Source: an uncultured Selenomonadaceae bacterium
GTDB taxonomy: Bacteria > Bacillota > Negativicutes > Selenomonadales > Selenomonadaceae
Length of the DNA stretch: 64,000 bases
NCBI GenBank assembly: GCA_905234195.1
Contig: CAJOFR010000008.1
Span: forward strand, 1-64,000
Direction: 5' to 3'
Part shown: positions 21,705 to 31,280 of the stretch, piece after piece
How the letters are laid out: every line of letters begins with the position of its first letter
How positions within the stretch are numbered: the first letter of the stretch is position 1
Notes under the pieces: generated by a model
The model's input: the letters and a program-made list of their open reading frames with translations, nothing else
The model's database searches: none
Told to the model about the DNA's origin: nothing
Program-made: the position numbers and the translations under genes

Positions 21705-23234
21705 ATGGCGGAAACTTTTGCTTTTGTCAACGAAATATTTTCCTTCGTGGTGCCGCTGTCGGATTTTTTTTGGGACTTCCCGAAAAATTTTGAGTGGTAT
21801 AAAAATATTCCGGTACTGGGAAATTTTTCGCTGGCGTTAATCTGTATCGTTGGCGGAGGAATTTATTTCACGGTCATGACGCGGGGAATACAATTCACGT
21901 ACTTTGTGAAAAGCTTGCGGGAATTGGCGAAAAGCGGCAATGAAAAGACGGGGATTTCGCCGCTGTCGTCGTTGCTGTTGAGTTCGGCAATGCGAATAGG
22001 TCCGGGCAACATGCTCGGCGTAATGGGCGCAATATCCGTCGGCGGCGCGGGCTCACTTTTTTGGATGTGGGTATCGGCTTGCTTTGCAATGGCAATGGCT
22101 TTCGCGGAATCAACTCTTGCCCAAATTTTTAAGGAGAAAAAAGACGACGAGTTTATCGGCGGACTTCCTTTCTACGGGCAAAAACTTTTGGGCGGCGTAA
22201 AATTCGTCGGGGTTTCTCTCTCGCTCCTCTACGTAACCTACGCGATGTTTAACCTTCCCGCGCAAGGCTACAACGTGATTTCGACAATCGAACAAATTGG
22301 AGCAACTGTCACCGGCGGCAAAATTTCCGGCGATATTTTTTCCGGAGTCGTCGCGATAATTTTATTGCTTGTCACGACGACCGTTGCTTTTGGCGGCATG
22401 AAAAGAGCCGTCAATTTAGTTAACAAACTCGTACCGTTCATGGCGATAACATATTTTTTTATTGTCGTCTTCCTCGTGATAAGCCACTTTGAGCTGATAC
22501 CGTTTTTCTTCCGCGCGGTTTTGGTGGGCGCGTTTTCGCCTGAATCAATTTTGGGCGGCTCCTTCGGCGTCATGCTCATGCAGGGCGTCAAGCGCGGGCT
22601 TATGTCGAACGAGGCAGGGCAGGGCACAATCACAATGGCGGCGGCTTGCTCGAACGCAAAACACCCCTGTGAACAGGGATTGGTACAAGCAATCGGAGTT
22701 TTTATAGACACGATTGTAATTTGCACGTGCAGCGGCTTCGTTGTGGTGATGTCCTTTCTTTGGATGGGCGTGGACGAACAAGCCTGGCTTGCGTCGGGAA
22801 TGTTGACGAGGTTTTTGACTTCCGCGCAAGCACTCGCGCCCGCCGGCTTTGAAAATTTCGTTGCATCTTTCTTTGCACTCTGCGTTGGTCTTTTCTCGTT
22901 CACGACTTTAATTGGGCTGATAAGTTTTTCGGAAGTTAGTATAAACATTATTTCGCGCGAAAAAAATGTTATTAATGCTGTTCGTGTAATCGGAATATTT
23001 TTTGCGGCTTTCGGAATTATTTGCGCGCTTGCGAAAATAAATCTCGGCAACATATGGGCGATAGGTGACTTGACGAATATTTTGATGATTTTCGCGAATT
23101 TGCCGCTTTTGGTTATTGGCACGAAGTATATTTTGCGGGCGACGCGTCACTACAAAATTCACGGCGGCAAGGATTTTAATTCAAGTGTTATCGGCTGGAA
23201 AAATAAATCTCTTTATTGGGATGATTTTAAGTGA
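21705..23234 (+). CDS. Sodium:alanine/glycine symporter, AGCS family
   Basis: Multi-TM; RIGPGNMLGVMGAISVGGAGSLFWMWVSA, VKRGLMSNEAGQGTITMAAAC. Confidence 0.93.
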   Translation: MAETFAFVNEIFSFVVPLSDFFWDFPKNFEWYKNIPVLGNFSLALICIVGGGIYFTVMTRGIQFTYFVKSLRELAKSGNEKTGISPLSSLLLSSAMRIGPGNMLGVMGAISVGGAGSLFWMWVSACFAMAMAFAESTLAQIFKEKKDDEFIGGLPFYGQKLLGGVKFVGVSLSLLYVTYAMFNLPAQGYNVISTIEQIGATVTGGKISGDIFSGVVAIILLLVTTTVAFGGMKRAVNLVNKLVPFMAITYFFIVVFLVISHFELIPFFFRAVLVGAFSPESILGGSFGVMLMQGVKRGLMSNEAGQGTITMAAACSNAKHPCEQGLVQAIGVFIDTIVICTCSGFVVVMSFLWMGVDEQAWLASGMLTRFLTSAQALAPAGFENFVASFFALCVGLFSFTTLIGLISFSEVSINIISREKNVINAVRVIGIFFAAFGIICALAKINLGNIWAIGDLTNILMIFANLPLLVIGTKYILRATRHYKIHGGKDFNSSVIGWKNKSLYWDDFK

Positions 23235-23241
23235 AGGGAGT

Positions 23242-23328
23242 GGCCGCCCAAGGACGGGCGGCCGCCCGCATTTGGTCGCGTGATGCGACCTCTGCGGGCA
23301 GTTTTCTTTTGCTTCTTTTCTTTTGCGC
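23242..23328 (+). repeat. 87-bp intergenic multi-hairpin repeat, copy 2 (further 3' palindromic arm to about 23351)
   Basis: Identical to 4852..4938; here followed by caaaagaaaagaa, completing a 13-bp stem TTCTTTTCTTTTG/CAAAAGAAAAGAA around loop CGC. Confidence 0.95.
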
Positions 23329-23382
23329 CAAAAGAAAAGAAAGAAAAGAAGATTCTAGATTTAAAGAGGGGAAAAATTTCTA

Positions 23383-23411
23383 TTTCCATTTTAGAATAAA
23401 TCTGCTATAAT
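23383..23411 (+). promoter_or_regulatory. Sigma70-type promoter for the amino-acid ABC genes
   Basis: TTTCCA-(17)-TATAAT. Confidence 0.6.
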
Positions 23412-23460
23412 GTGCGCGACTGTTTTTTGTTCAAAACATTTTACGAAAGGAAGTTTGTTT

Positions 23461-24288
23461 GTGGTGAAAAAGTTTTTCCTGTTGGTAATTCTGCTGGTCA
23501 CGATGGTTTTGACAGGATGCGGCGGAGGCGCGGATAATAAACCCGCCGCCGATAAGCCCGCCGAAACTCCCGAAGCAAAGAAAATTGTCGTGGGTCTCGA
23601 TGACGAATATCCGCCGATGGGCTTTAAAGATGAGAATAACCAAATTATCGGGTTCGACGTGGATCTCGCGAAAGAGGCGGCTAAACGTCTCGGCACCGAA
23701 GTCGAATTTAAGGCTATCGATTGGAACAGCAAAGAGGCCGAATTAAAATCCGGACGCATTGATGTCCTCTGGAACGGTCTCGATATTACCGAAGAACGCA
23801 AACAAAATATGCTCTTCAGCGATCCTTACATGGATAACCGCCAAATTGTTTTCGTTCGCAAGGGTGAGGATCAGGGTATCGCCGCTGAATCTGACTTGGC
23901 GGGAAAATCTATCGGCACTCAGGCCGGCTCCACCGCCGAAAATTATATCACCGGCAACAGCGCACTGAAAGACAGCTTTAAAGATTTTAAAACTTACGGA
24001 GATTATATCAGCGCGTTCATGGATTTGGAAAACGGCCGCCTCGACGCGGTTATTTGTGACGAAATTGTCGGTCGCTACTATATTTCCAAACACCCCGAAA
24101 AACTCGACGGGCTTGACGTGACTGTTGGTCCTGTCAGCGAATTTGGTATCGCCTTCGCAAAAGAAAATACCGAGCTGCGCGACAAAGTCCAAAAGGCTTT
24201 CGACGAGATTGTTGCCGACGGCACCGCGAAGAAAATTTCCGAGCAGTGGTTTGAAAAAGATTTAATCAAAGCCAAAAATGCTCAATGA
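23461..24288 (+). CDS. Amino-acid ABC transporter substrate-binding lipoprotein
   Basis: GTG start with aaaggaag SD; lipobox VLTGC; KIVVGLDDEYPPMGFKDENNQIIGFDVDLAKEAAKRLG (SBP_bac_3). Confidence 0.92.
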   Translation: MVKKFFLLVILLVTMVLTGCGGGADNKPAADKPAETPEAKKIVVGLDDEYPPMGFKDENNQIIGFDVDLAKEAAKRLGTEVEFKAIDWNSKEAELKSGRIDVLWNGLDITEERKQNMLFSDPYMDNRQIVFVRKGEDQGIAAESDLAGKSIGTQAGSTAENYITGNSALKDSFKDFKTYGDYISAFMDLENGRLDAVICDEIVGRYYISKHPEKLDGLDVTVGPVSEFGIAFAKENTELRDKVQKAFDEIVADGTAKKISEQWFEKDLIKAKNAQ

Positions 24289-24319
24289 AAATTTTTTTAG
24301 TCACCGGTAAGGAATTTTA

Positions 24320-24964
24320 ATGGAAAGACTTTTTAACATGACGCTCCTGATAATGGAGGGAGCGGAAGTCACGCTGACAATTTTCCTCGTGACTTTGGCG
24401 TTAAGTTTGCCAATAGGTGGGCTGGCGGCTCTGGGAAGAATCTCCGGCTTTGCCCCGCTGCGTTACCTAATGGAATTTTACGTCTGGATAATGCGCGGCA
24501 CCCCGTTAATGTTGCAACTCCTGTTCGTCTACTTCGCGTTGCCCATGTTCGGAATAATGTTGCCGGATATCGTGGCGGCGTTGCTGGCGTTCACGCTGAA
24601 CTACGCGGCGTACTTCGCAGAAATTTTCCGCGCGGGCATCCAGGCAATACCAAAAGGACAGTACGAGGCGTCGCAGGCTCTGGGCCTGAAACATTGGCAG
24701 ATGATGCGATATATAATTTTTCCACAAGTTTTGCGCGTGGTCTTGCCGCCAATCTCAAACGAAACAATAAATTTAGTGAAAGATACGTCACTGATTTATA
24801 TCCTGGCAATGAATGACTTGTTGCGGGTGGCGCGGACAATCGTACAGCGTGAATTTGACATGACGCCTTTCGTTATCGCGGGAATATTTTATTTGGTAAT
24901 GACTGCGTTTCTAACGTGGGTGTTCAAAAAATTGGAGCAACGCTACGGATCTTACGAAACTTGA
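24320..24964 (+). CDS. Amino-acid ABC transporter permease (His/Glu/Gln type)
   Basis: MRGTPLMLQLLFVYFALP, ALTLNYAAYFAEIFRAGIQAIPKGQYEASQALGL EAA loop. Confidence 0.93.
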   Translation: MERLFNMTLLIMEGAEVTLTIFLVTLALSLPIGGLAALGRISGFAPLRYLMEFYVWIMRGTPLMLQLLFVYFALPMFGIMLPDIVAALLAFTLNYAAYFAEIFRAGIQAIPKGQYEASQALGLKHWQMMRYIIFPQVLRVVLPPISNETINLVKDTSLIYILAMNDLLRVARTIVQREFDMTPFVIAGIFYLVMTAFLTWVFKKLEQRYGSYET

Positions 24965-24996
24965 TAAAAAAATTTATGAAGAAGAGGAGGCTTGAA

Positions 24997-25416
24997 GTGG
25001 TGAAAAAAATATTGTTGAGTCTCCTCGTTTTCATGTTCATGATTTCAACGGGCGAGGCGGCAAATTTGGCGAACAGGGCGGAAATTCAAAGTATCCGCTA
25101 CGATTACGGCGCGGGCACCGTCAGAATTATTCTCGACCTTACGAAAAAAATCGACTACCAAGAAACCAGCGCGGAAAATCCTTCGCGCTCTGTCATCTAT
25201 ATAAAAAATGCGTGGATTGATTCCGACGACGAGATTGAAGAAAAATTGGAGTCGACGGCGGCAAAACGAATGACTATTCGGCAAGTTAATCAGAACACCG
25301 TAGTTTTTACGGTGGAAACGATGGCGGCGATACATGTTTTCGGGCGCGAAGGCGGACCCAGCGGCTATCGTCTTTTTATCGACGTGGGCAATGCGCCTTT
25401 TCAAAAAACTGTTTAG
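24997..25416 (+). CDS. Secreted stand-alone AMIN-domain protein
   Basis: GTG start after gaggagg SD; signal peptide MVKKILLSLLVFMFMISTGEA; AMIN-like IQSIRYDYGAGTVRIILDLTKKIDYQ; paralogous to the N-terminus of the next gene. Confidence 0.8.
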   Translation: MVKKILLSLLVFMFMISTGEAANLANRAEIQSIRYDYGAGTVRIILDLTKKIDYQETSAENPSRSVIYIKNAWIDSDDEIEEKLESTAAKRMTIRQVNQNTVVFTVETMAAIHVFGREGGPSGYRLFIDVGNAPFQKTV

Positions 25417-25470
25417 CGCGTCGTTCGTTTCGTGAATCGGAAAATGTCTAACAAAAAAAGGAGGCTCAGG

Positions 25471-27168
25471 ATGGTTAAAAAAATATTGCTAGGTCTCCTT
25501 ATTTTTGTTTTCATGACTTCGATAGGCGAGGCTGCAAATTCTTCAAACCCTTCGGAAATTCAGAATTTAAGATACAGCTACGGCTCCGGCACTGTCAGAA
25601 TTGTTTTGGATATGACGCAGAAAGTTGAGTACGAAGAAAACAGCGCGGAAAATCCTTCGCGGTCTATAATCGATATAAAAAATTCCCTGCTCAATCCGAA
25701 CATTCAAAACGAAGTTGAATTGAAGTCGACCGCCGCGAAAAATCTCAAGATTGAACAGCGTAACTCTTCGACAGTCCGGCTTACTGTCGAAACTATGGCC
25801 GGGGTAAAAATTTTTTGGCTAAGCAATGAAGGCGGCGGCTATCGTCTTGTTATCGACGTGGGCAACGCGCCTTTCAAAGTCAATCCCGATTTGAACAACG
25901 ATTCACAGCAGAAAATTACCGACGTCGAAAATAAAAATCCTCCCGCCACCAAAAAAGATCCTTCGACGGAAATTCCGATAACGATTGACCCGCCGAGCAC
26001 GAGCGACCCGATTGAAAATATTTCTATTCCAAAAGGCAACGAGATAAAAATTTCAGCAACGCCCGAAATTCAAAACGTAAGGTACAGCGATACCCCGAAT
26101 GCGTTTAGGATTGTGTTGGACGTCACCGAAAAAGTGGATATTAAAACTTTCACGCTGAAGAATCCTGCGCGCACTGTCTTCGATATAAAAAATGTCAGGA
26201 TCGCAGGAGAAATTGACGACAGAGTAAAATGGTCGAAGAAAGAAAAAGCTGAACGCGAAATTAAACCGAAGTCCGATGCCGTCAAAAAAATTCGTCTTTC
26301 GCCGTTTGATAAGTCAACTACTCGTCTTGTCGTGGAAACTTCAAATTCGTTGAAGTTCGCTTGGCTGGAGGGCGGACCCAGCGGCTATCGTCTTGTTATC
26401 GACGTCGACAAGCCCGCTAAAAAAGAAAAGTCGAAGGATAAAAAAGAGCAGAAGACTAACGAAAAAGAAAAGGACAAGGACAAAAATACTTCCGACGACA
26501 AAAAAGATAAGCCCGCAAAAGATGACAGCACGCCCAAAGATTTAAGGGAAGATCTGAATAAAATCACCGCGCTCACGAATAAAACTATCGTCATAGATCC
26601 CGGGCACGGCGGCGGAGATTCGGGCGCGATTGGTCCGACGGGTGTCATGGAAAAAAATGTGACTCTTCGTGTTTCGTTGAAGCTGGAAAAACTTTTGCAG
26701 GACGAAGGCGCGATTGTGATTATGACTCGCCGCGTCGACAAAGCTGTTGCGCCTTCCGGTGACAAGGCGTCCGCTATCGAAGAACTTCAGTCGCGTTGCG
26801 CCGTCGCGAACATAAACAAGGCAGATATTTTCATTTCGGTTCACGCTGACAGTTTCACGAGACCGGACGCGAAGGGCACGACGGGTTATTATTACTCGAA
26901 GACCGAAGGACAGGCGTCGATAAAGCTGGCGGATTTTATTCGCAAAAATATCTGCGCGCTGCCCGGCAGGACAAGTCGCGGGACGAAACCTTGTAATTTT
27001 TACGTCGTCCGCAATACGGATATGCCCGCCACTCTGATTGAGCTTGCGTTTATCTCGAATCCCGAAGAGGAACAGTTTATGAACTCGGACGAAGGCGTTG
27101 AGCAACTTGCGCTGGCGATTTTCGACGGGATTGAAGATTATTTCGGCTGGGCTGAAAATAACAAATGA
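25471..27168 (+). CDS. N-acetylmuramoyl-L-alanine amidase with two N-terminal AMIN domains
   Basis: Signal peptide, two AMIN-like modules, K/D-rich linker, Amidase_3 (VIDPGHGGGDSGAIGPTGVMEKNVTLRVSLKL, ISVHADSF, NTDMPATLIELAFISNPEEEQFM). Confidence 0.93.
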   Translation: MVKKILLGLLIFVFMTSIGEAANSSNPSEIQNLRYSYGSGTVRIVLDMTQKVEYEENSAENPSRSIIDIKNSLLNPNIQNEVELKSTAAKNLKIEQRNSSTVRLTVETMAGVKIFWLSNEGGGYRLVIDVGNAPFKVNPDLNNDSQQKITDVENKNPPATKKDPSTEIPITIDPPSTSDPIENISIPKGNEIKISATPEIQNVRYSDTPNAFRIVLDVTEKVDIKTFTLKNPARTVFDIKNVRIAGEIDDRVKWSKKEKAEREIKPKSDAVKKIRLSPFDKSTTRLVVETSNSLKFAWLEGGPSGYRLVIDVDKPAKKEKSKDKKEQKTNEKEKDKDKNTSDDKKDKPAKDDSTPKDLREDLNKITALTNKTIVIDPGHGGGDSGAIGPTGVMEKNVTLRVSLKLEKLLQDEGAIVIMTRRVDKAVAPSGDKASAIEELQSRCAVANINKADIFISVHADSFTRPDAKGTTGYYYSKTEGQASIKLADFIRKNICALPGRTSRGTKPCNFYVVRNTDMPATLIELAFISNPEEEQFMNSDEGVEQLALAIFDGIEDYFGWAENNK

Positions 27169-27183
27169 ATTTTTGAAAACAAA

Positions 27184-28254
<1,071 letters not shown>

Positions 28255-28275
28255 AATTTCTTGAAAGAAAAAATA

Positions 28276-28290
28276 AAAATTCAGAAAATA
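28276..28290. promoter_or_regulatory. Putative CodY-box upstream of codY
   Basis: AAAATTCAGAAAATA, 12/15 match to the CodY consensus AATTTTCWGAAAATT, about 80 bp upstream of the codY ATG. Confidence 0.35.
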
Positions 28291-28371
28291 ATACTTTCAT
28301 TTATCAAAAAGTTGTGGTAGTATTACAAAAGCAGGTGATGCGGGAGAAAAAATTTGAAAGGGAGTTTTTAA

Positions 28372-29148
28372 ATGGCGACACTGTTAGAGAAGACAAGGAA
28401 AATTAACAAATTACTGCAGAGGTCGGAGAATGTTGAGTACGACGGCATATCAAAAATCTTGAGCAACATTCTTGACGCGAACGTTTACATCATGGACAAG
28501 AAGGGGGATATTCGCGGCTACGCTTTCACGGATAATTTTGAGTGCGAACTCATGATTGATAAAGTTATCCGCAAGGGAAAATTTCCGAAGCAGTATGTTC
28601 GCTGGCTGAACAGCTTGGACGAAACGCAACCCAATCGCAGGACGAAGAGCGGGCATTGCGCCTATGACGAAAAGTGCGAATGCGAATTTAACGGAAAAAA
28701 TACGACGATTGTCCCGATTTTTGGAGTCGGGCGAAGAATCGGCACGCTGATAATCGCGCGCTATGACGAAGACTTCACGGACGATGACTTGTTGCTTGCC
28801 GAATACGGCGCGACTGTCGTGGGCATGGAGATGTTGCGCGACCACACGGAGAAAGTTGAGATTGAGGCGCGGAAGAAAGCTACCGTGCAAATTGCGCTGG
28901 CAACGTTGAGTTATTCGGAGGCGGAAGCGGCGATTAATATTCTCGGCGAACTCGACGGAAATGAAGGGCTCCTCGTCGCGTCGAAAATCGCTGACCGCGT
29001 CGGGATAACGCGCTCGGTTATTGTAAATGCTCTTAGGAAATTTGAATCTGCCGGCGTCATTGAATCCAAGTCTCTCGGCATGAAGGGCACCTACATAAAA
29101 GTTTTGAACGAGTACCTTATGGACGAAGTGCAAAAACTTCGCAGATAA
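28372..29148 (+). CDS. codY: GTP-sensing pleiotropic transcriptional repressor CodY
   Basis: LLEKTRKINKLLQRSENVEYDGISKILSNILDANVYIMDKKG; C-terminal wHTH VASKIADRVGITRSVIVNALRKFESAGVIESKSLGMKGTYIKVLN. Confidence 0.97.
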   Translation: MATLLEKTRKINKLLQRSENVEYDGISKILSNILDANVYIMDKKGDIRGYAFTDNFECELMIDKVIRKGKFPKQYVRWLNSLDETQPNRRTKSGHCAYDEKCECEFNGKNTTIVPIFGVGRRIGTLIIARYDEDFTDDDLLLAEYGATVVGMEMLRDHTEKVEIEARKKATVQIALATLSYSEAEAAINILGELDGNEGLLVASKIADRVGITRSVIVNALRKFESAGVIESKSLGMKGTYIKVLNEYLMDEVQKLRR

Positions 29149-29171
29149 AAAATAAAAATGGAGAGGTTAAC

Positions 29172-29789
29172 ATGAAAGTTTTGATTATTAACGGCTCACC
29201 GCACTCGAAAGGAAATGTTGCCGTTGCTTTGAACGAAATGATTAAAGTTTTCGACGCGGAAGGCGTTGAGCATAAACTTGTTCACGTCGGAAATAAAGTC
29301 GTGCGCGGCTGCATTGCGTGCAATAATTGTTTTAAAATCGGGCGTTGCGTTTTTGACGACGTGGTTAATGAAGTTGCGCCGATGTTCGAGGCGGCGGACG
29401 GGCTTGTTGTCGGCACGCCGGTTTATTATGCTTCGGCGAATGGCACGTTGATTTCTTTCTTGGACAGACTTTTTTTCAGCACGCCTTTCGACAAAAGAAT
29501 GAAGGTCGGCGCGGGCGTTGTCGTTGCTCGGCGCGGAGGCACCACCGCCACTTTCGACGAGGTCAATAAATATTTTGCGATTAGTAACATGCCGATTGCG
29601 TCAAGCCAATATTGGAATAACGTTTTCGGGCTTGCGCAGGGCGATGCGAATCAAGACGCCGAAGGACTTCAGACGATGCGGACGCTTGCGAAAAATATGA
29701 CGTTCTTGATGAAGAGTATCGCGCTCGGCAAAGAAAAGTTTGGCTTGCCCGAAAAAGAGCAACAAGTTTTTACGCACTTCATTCGGTAA
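29172..29789 (+). CDS. Flavodoxin-like NAD(P)H-dependent FMN reductase family protein
   Basis: MKVLIINGSPHSKGNVAVALNEM, GCIACNNCFKIGRCVFDD, GTPVYYASANG. Confidence 0.88.
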   Translation: MKVLIINGSPHSKGNVAVALNEMIKVFDAEGVEHKLVHVGNKVVRGCIACNNCFKIGRCVFDDVVNEVAPMFEAADGLVVGTPVYYASANGTLISFLDRLFFSTPFDKRMKVGAGVVVARRGGTTATFDEVNKYFAISNMPIASSQYWNNVFGLAQGDANQDAEGLQTMRTLAKNMTFLMKSIALGKEKFGLPEKEQQVFTHFIR

Positions 29790-29795
29790 AATTTT

Positions 29796-30848
29796 ATGAG
29801 GTGCATTCAACCGAGTTACTTTAAAAATTTTAGCTGTGACGGGGAAATTTGCGGCTGTCGTTGTTGTAGAGATTGGCGGATTGTCGTCGACGACGACACC
29901 TACAAAAATTTTGAGACCCTTGCCGAAAATGAGCGCGAAGAAATTTTTTCAAAACTTGAGTGGGTTCGCGACGAAAATTCCGGCGTCGAGGTCATGGTTT
30001 TGAAATTGCGCGAAGACGGTCGTTGCTCCTTCCTTGACGACGATTCTCTTTGCAAGCTCCAAAAAAATCACGGCGAAAATTTTTTGACGGCGATTTGTCA
30101 AAGTTTTCCGCGCGTGACTTACAAGCTTGACGAGGAAAATTTTTTCCAGGCGATGACGATTACCTGCCCGCTTGCCGCGAATTTGATTCTCTTTCCGATT
30201 GAGCCGATAACTTTTGAGGAGGTTCACGAGGTCAGCGCGCGCGCGATTATCAGTTTCAAAAAAAAGTTGGCGCGCCCCGCCGAAGAAGTTTTCAAAATTC
30301 AAATGGACGCGGTGAAAATTTTGCAGGACAGAAATTTTTCGATAAACCGCCGGCTGAAAAACCTTTGCAAATTTTTTTACGGGGAAGATTTTCCGGACGC
30401 CGACTTTAATTTGGAGAGGCACGCCGAAGTTATCGTGGAGATTTTCAGCAAAACTTACGGGAAGATTTTAAACGAACAGCAGGCGGCGCATTTGCGAAAA
30501 AATTATTTAAGTTACCGCGACGAGATTTTAAAGCAGGTTCACGAAAATTTTAGTCACATGTTTGAAAATTATTTGGTCAACGAAATTTTTGTGCGCTGTT
30601 ATCCTTTCGCCTTCAGCGACGACGAATTTCATAATTGCAAAATTTTCGTGACGGCGTTCAAAATTTTGGAGTTCTCCCTTGTTTTGACGGTTGTCGCGAA
30701 AAAAAGGTTGAATGTCGGCGATGTCACGACGCTGATTTATTCGGTGAACGATATGTTAGACCACAGTCGCGGCGGCATGGACGAGATAATCGAGTTTGCC
30801 ACGAATTGCGACGCGAAAAATTTTGCCGCTTGTATTCTTGAAGATTGA
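29796..30848 (+). CDS. FliB-like flagellin lysine-N-methylase family protein
   Basis: IQPSYFKNFSCDGEICGCRCCRDWRIVVDDDTYKNF and CSFLDDDSLCKLQKNHGENFLTAICQSFPR cysteine pattern of the FliB/YkgJ-like family. Confidence 0.75.
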   Translation: MRCIQPSYFKNFSCDGEICGCRCCRDWRIVVDDDTYKNFETLAENEREEIFSKLEWVRDENSGVEVMVLKLREDGRCSFLDDDSLCKLQKNHGENFLTAICQSFPRVTYKLDEENFFQAMTITCPLAANLILFPIEPITFEEVHEVSARAIISFKKKLARPAEEVFKIQMDAVKILQDRNFSINRRLKNLCKFFYGEDFPDADFNLERHAEVIVEIFSKTYGKILNEQQAAHLRKNYLSYRDEILKQVHENFSHMFENYLVNEIFVRCYPFAFSDDEFHNCKIFVTAFKILEFSLVLTVVAKKRLNVGDVTTLIYSVNDMLDHSRGGMDEIIEFATNCDAKNFAACILED

Positions 30849-30875
30849 CGGAAACATTTTTGGCGAGGTGAGATT

Positions 30876-31190
30876 ATGCTCCGTAAAAAAATTATCACCG
30901 GTCTTGCCATTGCGCTCGTTTTGGTGACGGGCTTTTGGCTTTACCGAATCAGCGCGAATGAAGATATTGTCGAATCTTACGAAGCCAAGCAACTGCCTTC
31001 GCGCAGCAAAATAGGTGCGCTGGACAAATTTTGGCAGAGCTACACCGGTGGCACGCGCCGCGCGCCCGTGAATTTTCGCGAAGCCCAAGCCGCCAGAGAG
31101 GGTATCAGCTCCGCGTATCGCTGGATGTTTTTTATGGACGCCGCGATTTTGGTTGCCGCAGGGGTTGTGTTTTTCAAGGTCAAGAAATAA
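30876..31190 (+). CDS. Small hypothetical protein with N- and C-terminal TM segments
   Basis: 104 aa, TM at both ends; gaggtg SD; unidirectional with neighbours. Confidence 0.7.
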   Translation: MLRKKIITGLAIALVLVTGFWLYRISANEDIVESYEAKQLPSRSKIGALDKFWQSYTGGTRRAPVNFREAQAAREGISSAYRWMFFMDAAILVAAGVVFFKVKK

Positions 31191-31202
31191 AACGTCAACG
31201 AT

Positions 31203-31247
31203 AAAAGGCATATCAACGAAAAATTTTTTAATCGTTGGTGTGCTTTT
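31203..31247 (+). terminator. Stem-loop / probable terminator upstream of addA
   Basis: AAAAGGCATATCAACGA-loop-TCGTTGGTGTGCTTTT with G-U pairs and one bulge. Confidence 0.5.
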
Positions 31248-31280
31248 CTGTTTCACGAAAAATTTTTGAGAGGTGATTTG

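Noticed and set aside
22268-23122. 284-aa minus-strand ORF
   Set aside because: Antisense to the AGCS symporter; repetitive I/T/K composition typical of shadow ORFs.
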